In this document: in pieces, positions 24,272 to 35,400 of the stretch
How the letters are laid out: each line of letters begins with the position of its first letter
Position numbering within the stretch: position 1 is the first letter of the stretch
Assembly (NCBI RefSeq): GCF_032362555.1
Contig: NC_083534.1
Location: forward strand, 3,333,001-3,397,000
Length of the DNA: 64,000 nucleotides
DNA from: Amyelois transitella
Lineage: Eukaryota > Arthropoda > Insecta > Lepidoptera > Pyralidae
Direction of reading: 5' to 3'
Translations under genes and position numbers: made by a program
The notes under the pieces: generated by a model
What the model saw: the letters and a program-made list of their open reading frames with translations, nothing else
What the model was told of the DNA's origin: nothing
Database searches by the model: none

Positions 24272-25828
24272 CAGCCTTGGCCAAAAGTATTAGGCACCCC
24301 CAACTTTTATTAAAATAATGAAGTAAAACTACTTTTATTTTCTATATTTATTTATTTCTTAAAAATTAGGTTAATATAAACAAGAAAAGCTTAAAATCTA
24401 GTAGGTTCACCTTTAGATTTTATTACTGCACTGATTTGAGCCGGCACGCTGCGTACTAACTTTGAACACTCATTCCTAGAAATACTGATCCATTCTTAAA
24501 CTAATGCATTTTTAATGCACTTTTTGATGAAATACTATGCTCCTTGATCCTCTGCTTTAGAATACCCCAAAGATGCTCAATTGGGTTGAGGTCTAGAGAC
24601 TGCATCGGCCAATCCAGCACCTCAATATTATTTTCAACAAACCAACGCATCACAGTCCCTGACTTATGACACGGTGCGTTGTCTTGCTGAAAAATGACGC
24701 CGTCTAGGTTGGTGTCACCGTAAATGCTTATTAGCGATGGCATAAGAGCAGTTTCGAGTACTTGGATGTACTTTTCACTGTTCATACGACCTTCACAAAC
24801 AAACATTTCACCAACGCCATCGGCAGTCATGCAACCCCAGATCATAATGCTACTTCTGCCGTGCTTGCCAATATGTACAACGCAATCTGCATGATATTCT
24901 TCGCCCATACGTCGCCTCACAAAGGTCACAGCCGGTGTTACAAAAACCTGGTTGAGGAAAAAACAATACCTATTAGGAAATTAATTATAATTTGTAATAT
25001 TAGAGTGGAACTAAAAAGGAAACGTTCTTAATTATAAGAAAACTACTAGAATTGACTCACCTTAAAGTTAGATTCATCAGACCACACCACATTAACCCAA
25101 TCTTCCTCTGTGAAATGTTGGTACTGTAAAGCCCATTCTAGGCGCTTCTTTTAATTAGTTTCTGACAGCCAAGGCTTCTTCCTGGCTTTGCACCCTTTTA
25201 GGCCTGCTTCCCCGAGTCTTCTTCTGACGGTTCGCGAACTTATTGACTTTCCGGCATCATCTGACAAGGCAGCAGCTAGCTCGGATGAAGTTTTTTTCCT
25301 ATTTTTCAGTGACTCTCGAACCAATTTTCTACCTTCGCGTTCCGTAGTCACACGTTTTCGGCCTGCTCGTGGTTTGTCGTCGTGGGTACCGGTCTCAGTA
25401 AACCGTTTGATGGCAGACTGTACAGCGCAACGCGAACATTTCACCAACATGGCGATTTCTTTCTGGGATCGCCCTTGTTCGTGTAAAAGTTCAATTTTCA
25501 CTCGATTTTCAATAGTAATATTACTTTTTTTGGGCATTTTAGAATGATTATGATATCAATTTCTTGCTCAATAGAAAAAATAGCTTGTTTACTAGTTTAA
25601 GTCTAGAACACAACTGGTCAAATAATGACTGATGAGATTACAAGAAACCGAAATCTTTTGTTTTTGGTGATCAGGGTTTTTTTTTGACCTCAAAATATGC
25701 CGCCTACTGTGCCAGGTAACGTTTTATAACCCTGACAATACATTAAAGATAAGTATTTATTCATTGTTTCAATAGTAAACATGCATTGTGTATATTTATG
25801 GGGTGCCTAATACTTTTGGCCAAGGCTG
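24272..25828 (-). mobile_element. Tc1-like (DD34E) transposon
   Basis: Perfect ~29-bp terminal inverted repeats (CAGCCTTGGCCAAAAGTATT... at 24272 and its complement ending 25828), flanked by TA on each side. It is inserted into a family A repeat: that repeat is cut at 24270 and resumes at 25831. Encodes a damaged transposase on the minus strand. Confidence 0.92.
24391..25537 (-). pseudogene. Tc1-like transposase, disrupted
   Basis: N-terminal half (25151-25537) has the paired-type helix-turn-helix of Tc1 transposases. An in-frame TAA follows SETN, but the same frame goes on (KKRLEWALQYQ). The first catalytic D is in WSDES. A 113-bp intron-like gap (24948-25060, GTGAGT...CAG) interrupts FK|VF. 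The second D is in FQQDNAP and the E in NPIEHLW with 34 residues between, so DD34E. Near 24501-24530 the frame shifts before the C-terminus (IKSKGEPTRF then TAA at 24391). One nonsense codon and one frameshift make this copy inactive; its perfect TIRs suggest a fairly young insertion. Confidence 0.88.
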
Positions 25829-25829
25829 T

Positions 25830-26607
25830 ATATAATCACGTCTTTATCCCTCGCGGGGTAGACGGAGCCAACAGTCTTCAAAAGACTGATAGGCCACGTT
25901 CGGCTTAATGTTAGAATCGTCCTAAAAGTAGAACTTATAAACCTATCCTTAAGTCGCCTTTTACTACATCCATTGGAAAAAAAATGGAGTGATTCTTATC
26001 TTCTTTCTATTGGTGCCGGAAATCACACTCTCTTAGTTAATATTATTATTGTGGAAAGTGATGGACTTTTTACACGGGATAATTTTTGAAAACAGCTTCA
26101 ATGTGGGGCACGGACGTGACGTCACCAAGACGAGCCAAGCGATGCGCAAGAGTGCGTAAGGAGACCTAAAAAGGTCTCGTCATGTCGTACCTACATTTCT
26201 GCCGTGCGGTTCCCGGCACCAATAGAAAAAAGAATAAGACCACAATATCTCTTATATATATTCTATCATTAAGCCAAACAGCTGAACGTGGCCTATCATT
26301 CTTTTCAAGACTGTTGGCTCTGTCTACCCCGTAAGGGATAAAGACGAGATCATATGTATGTATGTATGTACCTATATCTCTTTCCCATGCATGTCGTAAA
26401 AGGTGACTATGGGATAGGCTTATAAACTCGAGATTTTTATTTTAGGCGACCGGCTAACAACCAGTCACTCTATATGAATCTCAATTCTATCATTAAGCCA
26501 AACAGCTCAACGTGGCCTATCAGTATTTTCAAGACTGTTCTCTGTATCCCCCGCAAGGGATATAGACGTGATAGTATGTATGTATATTTCTGCATGGTGC
26601 TGTGCTC
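25830..26607. other. Repeat stretch between Tc1 and BED-B
   Basis: Contains the other half of the family A copy split by Tc1 (25831-26040, -) and forward family A copies at 26205-26380 and 26385-26590. The last one ends 18 bp before the BED-B stop codon, so little native 3' UTR remains. Confidence 0.6.
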
Positions 26608-29600
26608 CTACGCGTTATCACTGCATTCATCAACTTGAATTTCCTGCACTACACCGTTCTCAGTTAGAATAACTTCCGGTGCAACATTGTCCTGCGTCAT
26701 CACTTCCGAAGCCTTATCACTGGAACTGCCGTTTTCAAGGTACGCGTTCATCACCACATTGATGATGTTCATTTGCGTTCTTTTGCACACGTCCGGTGGT
26801 AATTTTTCTATCAAACACATTATGTACTCTCCGAATATCGTGATCTCACTCTTCTTTTCACACTTCTTTTTCTTCTTCTCCACATGCTCGTCTTCCGATG
26901 AAGAACTGACTCGTCTCCGCCTCTTCTTCCATGGTTTCTTACTGGTCCTCGATGTGTCGGCTTGCCATTGTGATTTCTCCTTTTTGTCCCGTTTACCATC
27001 AAAGTCATCAAGGTACACCACTTCTGTGTAGGTCTCTTGTTCATCATCATCGTTTTGAGCGTCTGAATCCTGGAAGAAATTGTCGTCATTAACACGTCAC
27101 TATTGATAGTGATACTATTCCTGCAGCTTCACCCGTATTCAATATCCATCTTGTTCCCATGGATGTCGTAAAAGGCGACTAAGGGATAGACTCATAAACT
27201 TGGGACTCTTCTTTTAGGCGATGGGCTAGCAACCTGTCACTATTTGAATCTTAATTCTATCATTGAGCCAAAAAGCTGAACGTGGCCTGTTAGCCTTTTC
27301 AAGACTGTTGGCTCTGTCTACCCCGCAAGGTATATAGACGTGACTATATGTATGTATGTAGTGTCTAGGATAAAATGCCAACGATTGATCTGCGGTTAAT
27401 AAAAATTATACATATGTACAACTTATACATACGTCATGTCACATATAATAACGTTTATACCTATTGCAGGGTAGACAGAGCCAGCAGTCTTGAAAGACTG
27501 ACAGGCCACGTTCAGCTGTTAGGCTCAATGATAGAATTGAGATTCAAATAGTGACAGGTTCACAAGAAGAATACTAAGTTTATAAGCCCTTAGTCGCCTT
27601 TTACGATATCCATGGTAAAGAAATGGAGTGGACATAAACAACATTTCATCTAAATCGGTCTAGCTTAGACGTAAAAGCTTCTGATAGGCAACTGTTTGTG
27701 ATACACAGTATGTGGCAGTTACTACTCTTGCTTTGCAGACTGTTATAGTCAATGAAGGGAAATTCTTTAAAACCTCCAGGCGATGGGCTGCCAAATCGTC
27801 TTTCATACGAATACAACTCCTTCCGAGTCTTGTTACTAATGGCTCTGTCGATCTCGTAAAGGAAAAAAAGTGATATACAAGATGACTGGTAAATCGCGTT
27901 GCATATTGAAAGAGGGTACTCCGTACCTGATTCTTGTTCGAAATAATTAGAAAAAAATAATGGGTTTCCCTTTTCCCTACATTATCCGACAAAAACAATA
28001 AATTAAACAAAAAAAAATGAAGTATGGAAATTCACAAACTCAAAGGACGAGTCATTAACGCGGTGCCCAAATATTCTTAAACTTTGTGCAATGTCTTAAT
28101 AACTTTTTAAGTACATAGTGAGTAAAATACTGGCTAGTTTAATTTTTTTTTTTTGGAATGATTTATTTAAGAATTTTGGAAGATTTTCTTATAGGCGACG
28201 GGCTAGCAACCTGTCACTATTTGAATCTCAATTCTTCTTGTATCATCAAGCCAAAAAACTGAACGTGGCCTATCAGTCTATTCAAGACTGTTGGCTCTGT
28301 CTACCCCGCAAGGGATATAGACGTGACTATATGTATGTATATTTTATAAAGTTAAGCGTGTTCATGATTTACTATGTCCTTAAATATGAAACGCGATTCA
28401 CCAGTCGTGAGATAGCCAACTTACCTGTACGCCTTTCAATAATTTCGGGTGCTTCTCAATATGTTTCATCAGGGCTTGTTCTCTGTTGGAGACGGTGGCT
28501 TTACAAATGCGACACATGGCCCATTCACTACTCTCCTGGTCGAAGAAGGAACTGACCTCGAAAACTTTCGTGTCGTCATCGGAATCAGCATCTGTGGACA
28601 AATTAAAAAATTAAATGAAAAAGAATTTTTTTTAACGACCAATGGGCAAGCCAGGTAAAACAAACGGATTTGGTTTGAAAATTACTTTATTTTGCACAGA
28701 ATAGACTGATTAAACAATTAAAACTAACGCAGAGAAAAATTTTGGCGCGCTTAGTTCTTTACGCGCGGACCAATACAGAGTTCCAAAATTTAAAATTGGC
28801 GCGGGCGTGTTTACCACAGACAACTTCGGATACATTTTAAAACCTTATTCAATAGGCTATTTGACTGTAGTAAAAATATACATTTCTTTTATGTCATCAG
28901 TCTTAATATTATTTTTTTGGAGCGATTTGTAATAACGCGAGATAAAAATATTGCATTATTTAAACAAAAACCGTCTCAGAAAATTAGGTTTTTATATGCA
29001 GCTGTCACGTGACTAAAAACGAACGTGATTGGCTATTTCTATTATGACGTCAATTATCCATAAACATACTGTGGATCGTACCGTTCCTTAGTGTTCGCTA
29101 TTGTTTTTCAAGATTTTATAAGTGTTTGATCGCTCAGGTTTACTCAGATAACATAGGTATTTAATAATGGAAACCAATTCCGCGAAAGCTGACAGTCGAA
29201 ACCAACCAAAAGTGGACGCAATAATGGTTGAAAGAAGAAATCTGGATTGTCTTCTTCAAAGACAATCCAGATTTCTATGCTGCCGAACTGAGGAATGTGA
29301 AAACATCAATGTAAGTATATCTTGGTAACCACTGATCTTAGATCATGATCTGATACCACTTCTTGCGAATATTCAAATCCATCGGCATAGAAAAAAAATA
29401 AGTTCGTAGTTTCGTAGGAGATTTTATTTTTGTATTAGTGCATTGAGGAACTGCACAACATTTATAGGAACTCATTTTAATAATTTTCACACATATGACG
29501 TGGCACAAGTTAAATAAAACAAGAGGAAATCAAAACTTTTCGAAACACCAACAAGCTTTGTATGATATTTACACGAAATTTACGTCACTGCATGCTATGG

Positions 29601-30653
29601 CCGCCATATTGCTAAAAGTCGCGTTTTGGCGGCATATTTGAATATTTCATTTTCTTTTTCGATTTTTTAATGAAATAGCTGTAATAAAGGCAGAAAAGTA
29701 TTTTTGTAGGGCTCCTTATAAACAAATAAATACCCTTAGATAGTTTTTAGAACTTTGTCAAATAGCCTATTGCAAATCCATCCAAACGTCAACTCCATAA
29801 CTCATCATTTTTTTCCATATTTTGGTATAACTCCACCTCCTGCCGAGACCTGTTCTTGGACATATCACATCTATTCATATGCCCGGGAACGGGTTTTGGC
29901 AGGAGAACAATTATTATTTAACATCAACTTCTCCAAAGGGCCTCTATGTGTTGGATTTATATCCCCACGCAAGCCTCTCAATAACCCGTGAAATCAATTG
30001 CAAAACCCGTGATTGCAAAAATTTCTATACGCATAAACTTAGGTATCTATTTGTTTGGAAATAAATAATTTTTCAGACAGTTTAATAAATAAACATTTAT
30101 GATGTATACATATAATCCGGGTTAAAAATATACCTACTACATTATGGATCGTCGATTTTTAGGAAGAGGGTGGTGGGAGCCTATGTGGAACTTCCTTTAA
30201 CACTCATTCTCTTTGATGTAGGACACTGGATCACATTAAAAAAAAAAAAAACACGGAACAACGGGTTTATTCCTTTTCAAAAATTATTTAGAAAAATACG
30301 TGGTAAATGAAATCCTCGGCTCTTCATATTCGTCAATTTTTTTTATATCAATAAACCACCACCATCGCCACTGCTTTACCTGATGATGCTGATACTGCTC
30401 CGGCCGTTGATTTTCTAGTAGTTATAGCGCGCTTGTTCAACTCGGCGCTAGAACCGACCAACCCTGAGCTACGCGCCAAAAACTCATCATATACTCTTTT
30501 GTGTTTTATTTTCAAATGCTGTTTCAAATTAGTTATTGTAGTTTTGTAAGAAATGTATTTGTGACAAGAATTGCATTCTGCAATTCTATTCTCCAAATCT
30601 ATATTTTTATTAAAATAGTCCCACAATATATAATTACTATTTTTAGACGCCAT
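26608..30653 (-). CDS. BED-B: BED zinc-finger / BESS-like protein, paralogue of BED-A
   Basis: Three exons: 30380-30653, 28425-28591, 26608-27069; phases match BED-A exactly and give 300 aa. Exon 1 carries the BED finger (ILWDYFNKN, C-x2-C, SYKTTITNLKQH, H-x4-H), about two-thirds identical to BED-A. Exon 2 (167 nt) differs from BED-A at only two bases, one synonymous and one D/E change. Exon 3 has the acidic DSDAQNDDDEQ start, a KKRRRR basic patch and FGEYIMCLIEKLPPDV (BESS-like). The introns are filled with family A repeats and an inactivated 0.92-kb DNA element. BED-B is head-to-head with BED-C, with 1.77 kb between the start codons. A nuclear DNA-binding role is inferred from the domains. 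Confidence 0.85.
28850..29772 (+). mobile_element. 0.92-kb DNA transposon relic with AT target duplication (ISL2EU-like?)
   Basis: Terminal inverted repeats AGGCTATTTGAC (inside CAATAGGCTATTTGAC at 28850-28865 and its complement at 29757-29772), each flanked by AT. A central fragment has an ATG at 29167 and a short coding-like piece DFYAAELRNVKTSM before a donor-like GTAAGT at 29311. The element at 46264-47193 is of the same length and carries DFYFAEFSNVNTF at the equivalent place. Superfamily is inferred from the 2-bp AT duplication and this motif. Located in BED-B intron 1. Confidence 0.6.
29236..29276. repeat. Perfect 18-bp inverted repeat, 5-nt loop
   Basis: AGAAATCTGGATTGTCTT (29236-29253) and its exact complement (29259-29276) inside the transposon fragment. 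It breaks the transposase-like frame, so it looks like a local inverted duplication. Confidence 0.8.
29773..30130 (+). other. Unassigned stretch with open frames
   Basis: Two overlapping plus-strand frames (29755-29991 and 29879-30064) in BED-B intron 1. One contains PPPAETCSWTYHIYSY, the other YVLDLYPHASLSI. It has a coding feel but no family I recognise; possibly an old mobile element. Confidence 0.25.
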
Positions 30654-30774
30654 AAGTTACGTTTATTTAAACGTAAATTCAATAATACACAAATTTAACG
30701 TTTATTATACAACACCGCACCACCGCAAAATATACAACAAAAATAGCGCGGCTTACAAGCAACACGCGTTATCG

Positions 30775-30990
30775 TTGACAGAATTAAGCGTACCCACTGA
30801 CTAATGCTTTTTTAAACGAACAACGCTTCGACCGAGTATCAAATGCATGGAGTATTACGACGTTGCCGTTCTTGTGTCGCTATAAACACTTCAGTATCTT
30901 TGTCTACCTCATCTTATCTATCTATGAGTGAAAGAGAAAGAATACGAAGTGACGCAACAGCGCATTGCCGTGTCAGTCGGTGTCACCGAC
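30775..30990 (-). promoter_or_regulatory. BED-B upstream region, copy of the BED-A upstream region
   Basis: Shares ordered blocks with 22690-22960 (TTAAGCGTACC, TTTAAACGAACAACGC, CGACGTTGCCG, ATGAGTGAAAGAGAAAG, GACGCAACAGCGCATTGCC). Probably the duplicated promoter or 5' UTR of BED-B. Confidence 0.5.
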
Positions 30991-31479
30991 CGTTACTCGC
31001 TCAATATTAACGCGTAAAAACTTAACGTTATTTTTACGCGCCAATTTTGACCGAGCGCACTACATGGTGCACAACGTTTTTTTTTAAAGAAGCACGCTTA
31101 ATATAATGCTTTTTAATTAAACGATATCATCAAATCAAACGCTCTAGTTCTGTTGCTGTTTTTAACTTTAACTTATTCCGTGTGGTGGTAGAGAATAGGA
31201 TCTCTATATCTCTCCCCCAGATGTAATAAAAGGCGACTAAGGGATAGGCGTATGAACATGCGAGCTATCAACCGGTCACAATATGAATAAATTAATAAAG
31301 CAGAACTTTTAGCCTTTGCAAGACTGTTGGCTCTGTTTACCACGTAACGTATAAAGAAGTGATTATGTTATGCAACACTGAAATATACACAATACCGTAG
31401 GAATGTAACGATAAATGTATAACTACCAAAGCTAGAGCGCGCCTACTAGGCTAGTGCATACCATTGAAAATAAATAAAT

Positions 31480-31690
31480 ATACACGGGACAAACAATCTG
31501 TATTATTTGTTTTTGATTTGTAAATCTGTATTTAGCTACACATGGAGTGAGTTCAAGACTTGTGTTACGAGATACTAACTCAACGATACTTTATTTTATA
31601 ATAAATACTTACATAGATAAACATCCAAGACCCAGGCCATTCAGAAAAAGTTCATGTCTTATCATGCTCTGGCCGGGAGTCAGAGACAAA
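31480..31690 (-). repeat. tRNA-derived SINE copy
   Basis: Reverse copy with CAATCTGTATTATTTG tail side, TTGTGTTACGAGATACTAACTC, and a decayed head at about 31670. Separates the BED-B upstream region from the TATCGATA cluster. Confidence 0.55.
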
Positions 31691-31932
31691 CGTAGTACCT
31701 AAAAAAAATACGTATGTATGTAGTAGAAACATACATTATGAATATGTTGAGCAAAGACGGATTTATTGCTAAGCAATCTCTTCCAAAACACCAAAGAACA
31801 AAGAATTTAAATAAATACAGCACTAAAATTTTGTACACCACTGCAACCTCATATTTAGATAGATACTGGAAGAATAGAAAAATACTTTGTAGCGTTGCTG
31901 AACTTGAAATGGGCCTTGGAAATAAAATGCAA

Positions 31933-32359
31933 TATCGATAGCGGCAATAGAATCAATACAACCGATTGTGCTTTCGATATTGAGACTAAATACTATCGAT
32001 GAGTATCGTATTGTATACCATCGCAATAATAACCAGATAAGGCGATGATGGTAAATTAAGTCACAGTTCCGGTATAGTTAAATATTAAGGATGAATGAAT
32101 GGTTTATTACGTTACGAGTAATCAACAGCTCATAAACCGGTATATACTAAAGTAAATTATGAGAAATGGGAAAACCTCGCTGAGTATGTACTACGTGTTT
32201 TATGTGCAACATAGGTATTTCGGATACCGCAACAGTTGTCAATAGTATTGACGGTAACTGATCTATCGATACTATTTACACCTTGATCGACACTATTGAA
32301 ACTATCAATAGACCTATCGATACTATTGCTTTTACTCAACTATCGATAACCTATCGATA
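31933..32359. promoter_or_regulatory. Cluster of TATCGATA (DRE / BEAF-32 type) sites upstream of BED-C
   Basis: Five perfect TATCGATA octamers at 31933, 32264, 32315, 32341 and 32352, plus TATCGATG at 31993 and further CGATA-like sites, end 60 bp before the BED-C start codon. In Drosophila TATCGATA is the DREF site, and clustered CGATA is the BEAF-32 site. Two of the octamers sit in a longer repeated CTATCGATACTATT. Confidence 0.65.
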
Positions 32360-32418
32360 ATGGAATAGCGATGAGCAAAACGTTAGTGTTGCCAATTGCA
32401 CAGAGTATTAACTCTGTA

Positions 32419-35400
32419 ATGAAAATGGCGTCGACCGGGTACGTACTAGAATTGGTACTAGCTTTGAAATACAAATACCTGTTAGAAAACCTAATACTGT
32501 ACTAAATACTTATTCTACAATAACTTTGTTTACCGTGCCTTTCTGTCATATGATACTGAATTCCAAGTTTTTTGATTTAAGGAATCCAATTCTTACAATG
32601 TTTTATTATTAGTAATATCCCAGGCTTGCTTTTTGTTATTTAGTGAATAATAATAATGTGCTTTCTTTTGTGGTTTATTATGTGTAAACTGAATAAAATT
32701 GAATTAATTTGGGCAGAGGCGAGTCTGATAAGGAGAAAAGCAAAGAATTTAATGATGAGGAATCCAATAATGAGGAATATGTGGAATACCTGGATGAGAA
32801 ACCGTGAGTAATTTTTTCATTTATTACAATAACCTCAAGTAAGTCAAGACAATAACCTCAAAATTAATCATAAAGTTTGTTGTTTCATAAACTTATCATC
32901 GTACCTCCTTTTACGAAGCTTAATTTAACGACAAACTCTAAGTCGATTATTTACTTAGGTAAATGTATAAATTTCTACAATAAATTTATTTTTGGTACAA
33001 TGGACTTCACAAACAACAATACACAGGAAGGTTTCTGCATTACTTTTGTATTTATTTATTTATTGAAACTAGGTATGCACGTAAAATGTACAACAAGTGG
33101 ACTTAATGCCACAAGGCATTCTCTGCCATTCAAACCTTTGGAGCAAACTGAGGTGGATGTAGGGGTGGTGTGGTATTATAAATATACAAAGTACCTTTCT
33201 TAAAGGTATTTCTTTTTCTGGCCCACTGTAATTACAAACTTTTATAATTACTGATAAATTGCTTTATTGTATGTAAAAAAAGAAACTTGTTCAAATTGTA
33301 GAAATTTTCAAAGACGTGCAAATGTTAGTTTGGCATGGAAATATTTCGATCTGAAGGATCAAGAGCAGAAGATCGCCACATGCAAGATATGTGCAAACGA
33401 GCTATCATATCGTTCTGTGAGCAACCTGACTAAGCATGTACGAAGGAGGCATGGATTGGGCCTGTCAACGTCCACACAAGAGCAGTTAGTATTTCTTACA
33501 TATTTGAACATAATAAAGTTTATTTGAACAGCCATCTGGGCCTGCTGGAAGAGATTTCTTTTGATATAAGCTAAAATTTTGTTTCTTGTGTTTATCAGTC
33601 TTGATGTTTTCTGTGTACATATATCAGTAAATAAATAAATCCATCTGATTACATATATAAGTGTTAATTTTTATATAAACGGGACATGGCAAACAGGTTA
33701 AAATCTGACTGTGGTCATGTATGAATGACTTTTAAATAATTAATACATGCTATTTCGCTTGTCAGTAAAATGGAATACCTTATTTTAATCAGGTATTTTT
33801 GATACATAACCACAAAAAGTCAAAAACATCATGAATCCTCCAAATGAATTCCATTATAATATTAAATAAATTTTGACAGAGCCAATTCTGATACGGAGAA
33901 CATAAAGTTAGATGATGAGGAATCAAACAGCGAAGAATTTGTGGAATACCTGGAGGAGAAACCGTGAGTAATGTTGTACATATATCCCTTGGTTGAGGTT
34001 ATAATCTTGGTTCCAACAACAACGTGATGTTGCTCTGTATACCCCGCAAGGGATATAGACGTGACCATAAAACAGTCTTGAAAAGACTGAATGGCCACAT
34101 TCAGTTATTAGGCTTAATGATAGAATTGAGATTCAAATAGTGAGAGATTGCTAGCCCATTGCCAGAAGAATCCCAAGTTTGTAAGCCTATCCCTTAGACG
34201 ACTTTTACGACATCCATGGGAAAGAGATGGAGTGGTCCAATTCTTTTTTTATTGGTGCCGGAAACCACACGGCAATTTGTATAACTAAACTTTTTTAATA
34301 GATAGTGTGATTGTAGAGGTAGGTTTATACATATAAGTGCTACTTGTACAAAACTGGAGCGGGTTGCAAGTGATGTATCAAATGTTATGTGCAACAATAA
34401 AGAGTTTTAAAATAAACAAAAAAGTTATATTCACTTGTTCATCGCATTAGTTATATTGCAGAGAGGAGTCAAGACGTCCGAACGTAAGTTTGGCATGGAA
34501 ATATTTCGAAGTGAAGGACAGGGAGCTGAGGATAGCTACATGCAACATATGTTCAAGGGAGTTATCATACAGTTCTGTGAGCAACCTGACTAAGCACGTG
34601 CGAAGGAAGCACGGATTGGGCCTGTCAATGTCCACACAAGACCAGTTGGTATTTTTGTTTGAATCAAATCAAAATATATTTAATGAATAAGTGATTGAAC
34701 GGTTATGTGCCGTGTGGTTCCCGGCACCAATAGAGAAAAGGTCATCTCTTACCTATGGATGAAGTATAAGGCGACTCAGGGATAGGCTTGTGCACTTGGG
34801 ATTCTTCTTTTAGGCTACGGGCTAACAACCTGTCACTTTATATGTATTTCAATTCTATTGGTAAACTAAACAGCTGAACGTGGCCTATCAGTATTTTCAA
34901 GCCTGTTGGCTTTGTCTACCCCGTAAGGGATAAAGACGTGATTATATGTATGTATGGTTAAATTTTAATTATTTCAGCATATCCTACTAATATTATAATG
35001 CGAAAGTTTGTCAGGTGAGTATGTCAGGATGTCAGTATGGATGTTTATTACTCTTTCGCGCATAAACTACTGAACCGATTACGACGAAATTTGGTATGTA
35101 GGTAGCTGAAGACCCAGAATAACATATAGGCTACTTTTTATCCCGGAGTTCCCGCGGGATTGATAGGGTTTCCACGCGGACGAAGTCGCGGGCGGCCTCT
35201 AGTTTCCTATAATGAGTTACACATCCAGTTGAGCTTGAATATGCAGGTTTCTTCACAATGTTTATTAGGGTAAATTTTTATACAGGGTGACATTTAAAAC
35301 AACTGCATCCTTTTAAACATAGACTATACCCATGCTTCTGAGCCGTTTGAACCTAAACCTCATCATTTTCACATTTAAAAAACCCTCAAAAACTACGTCA

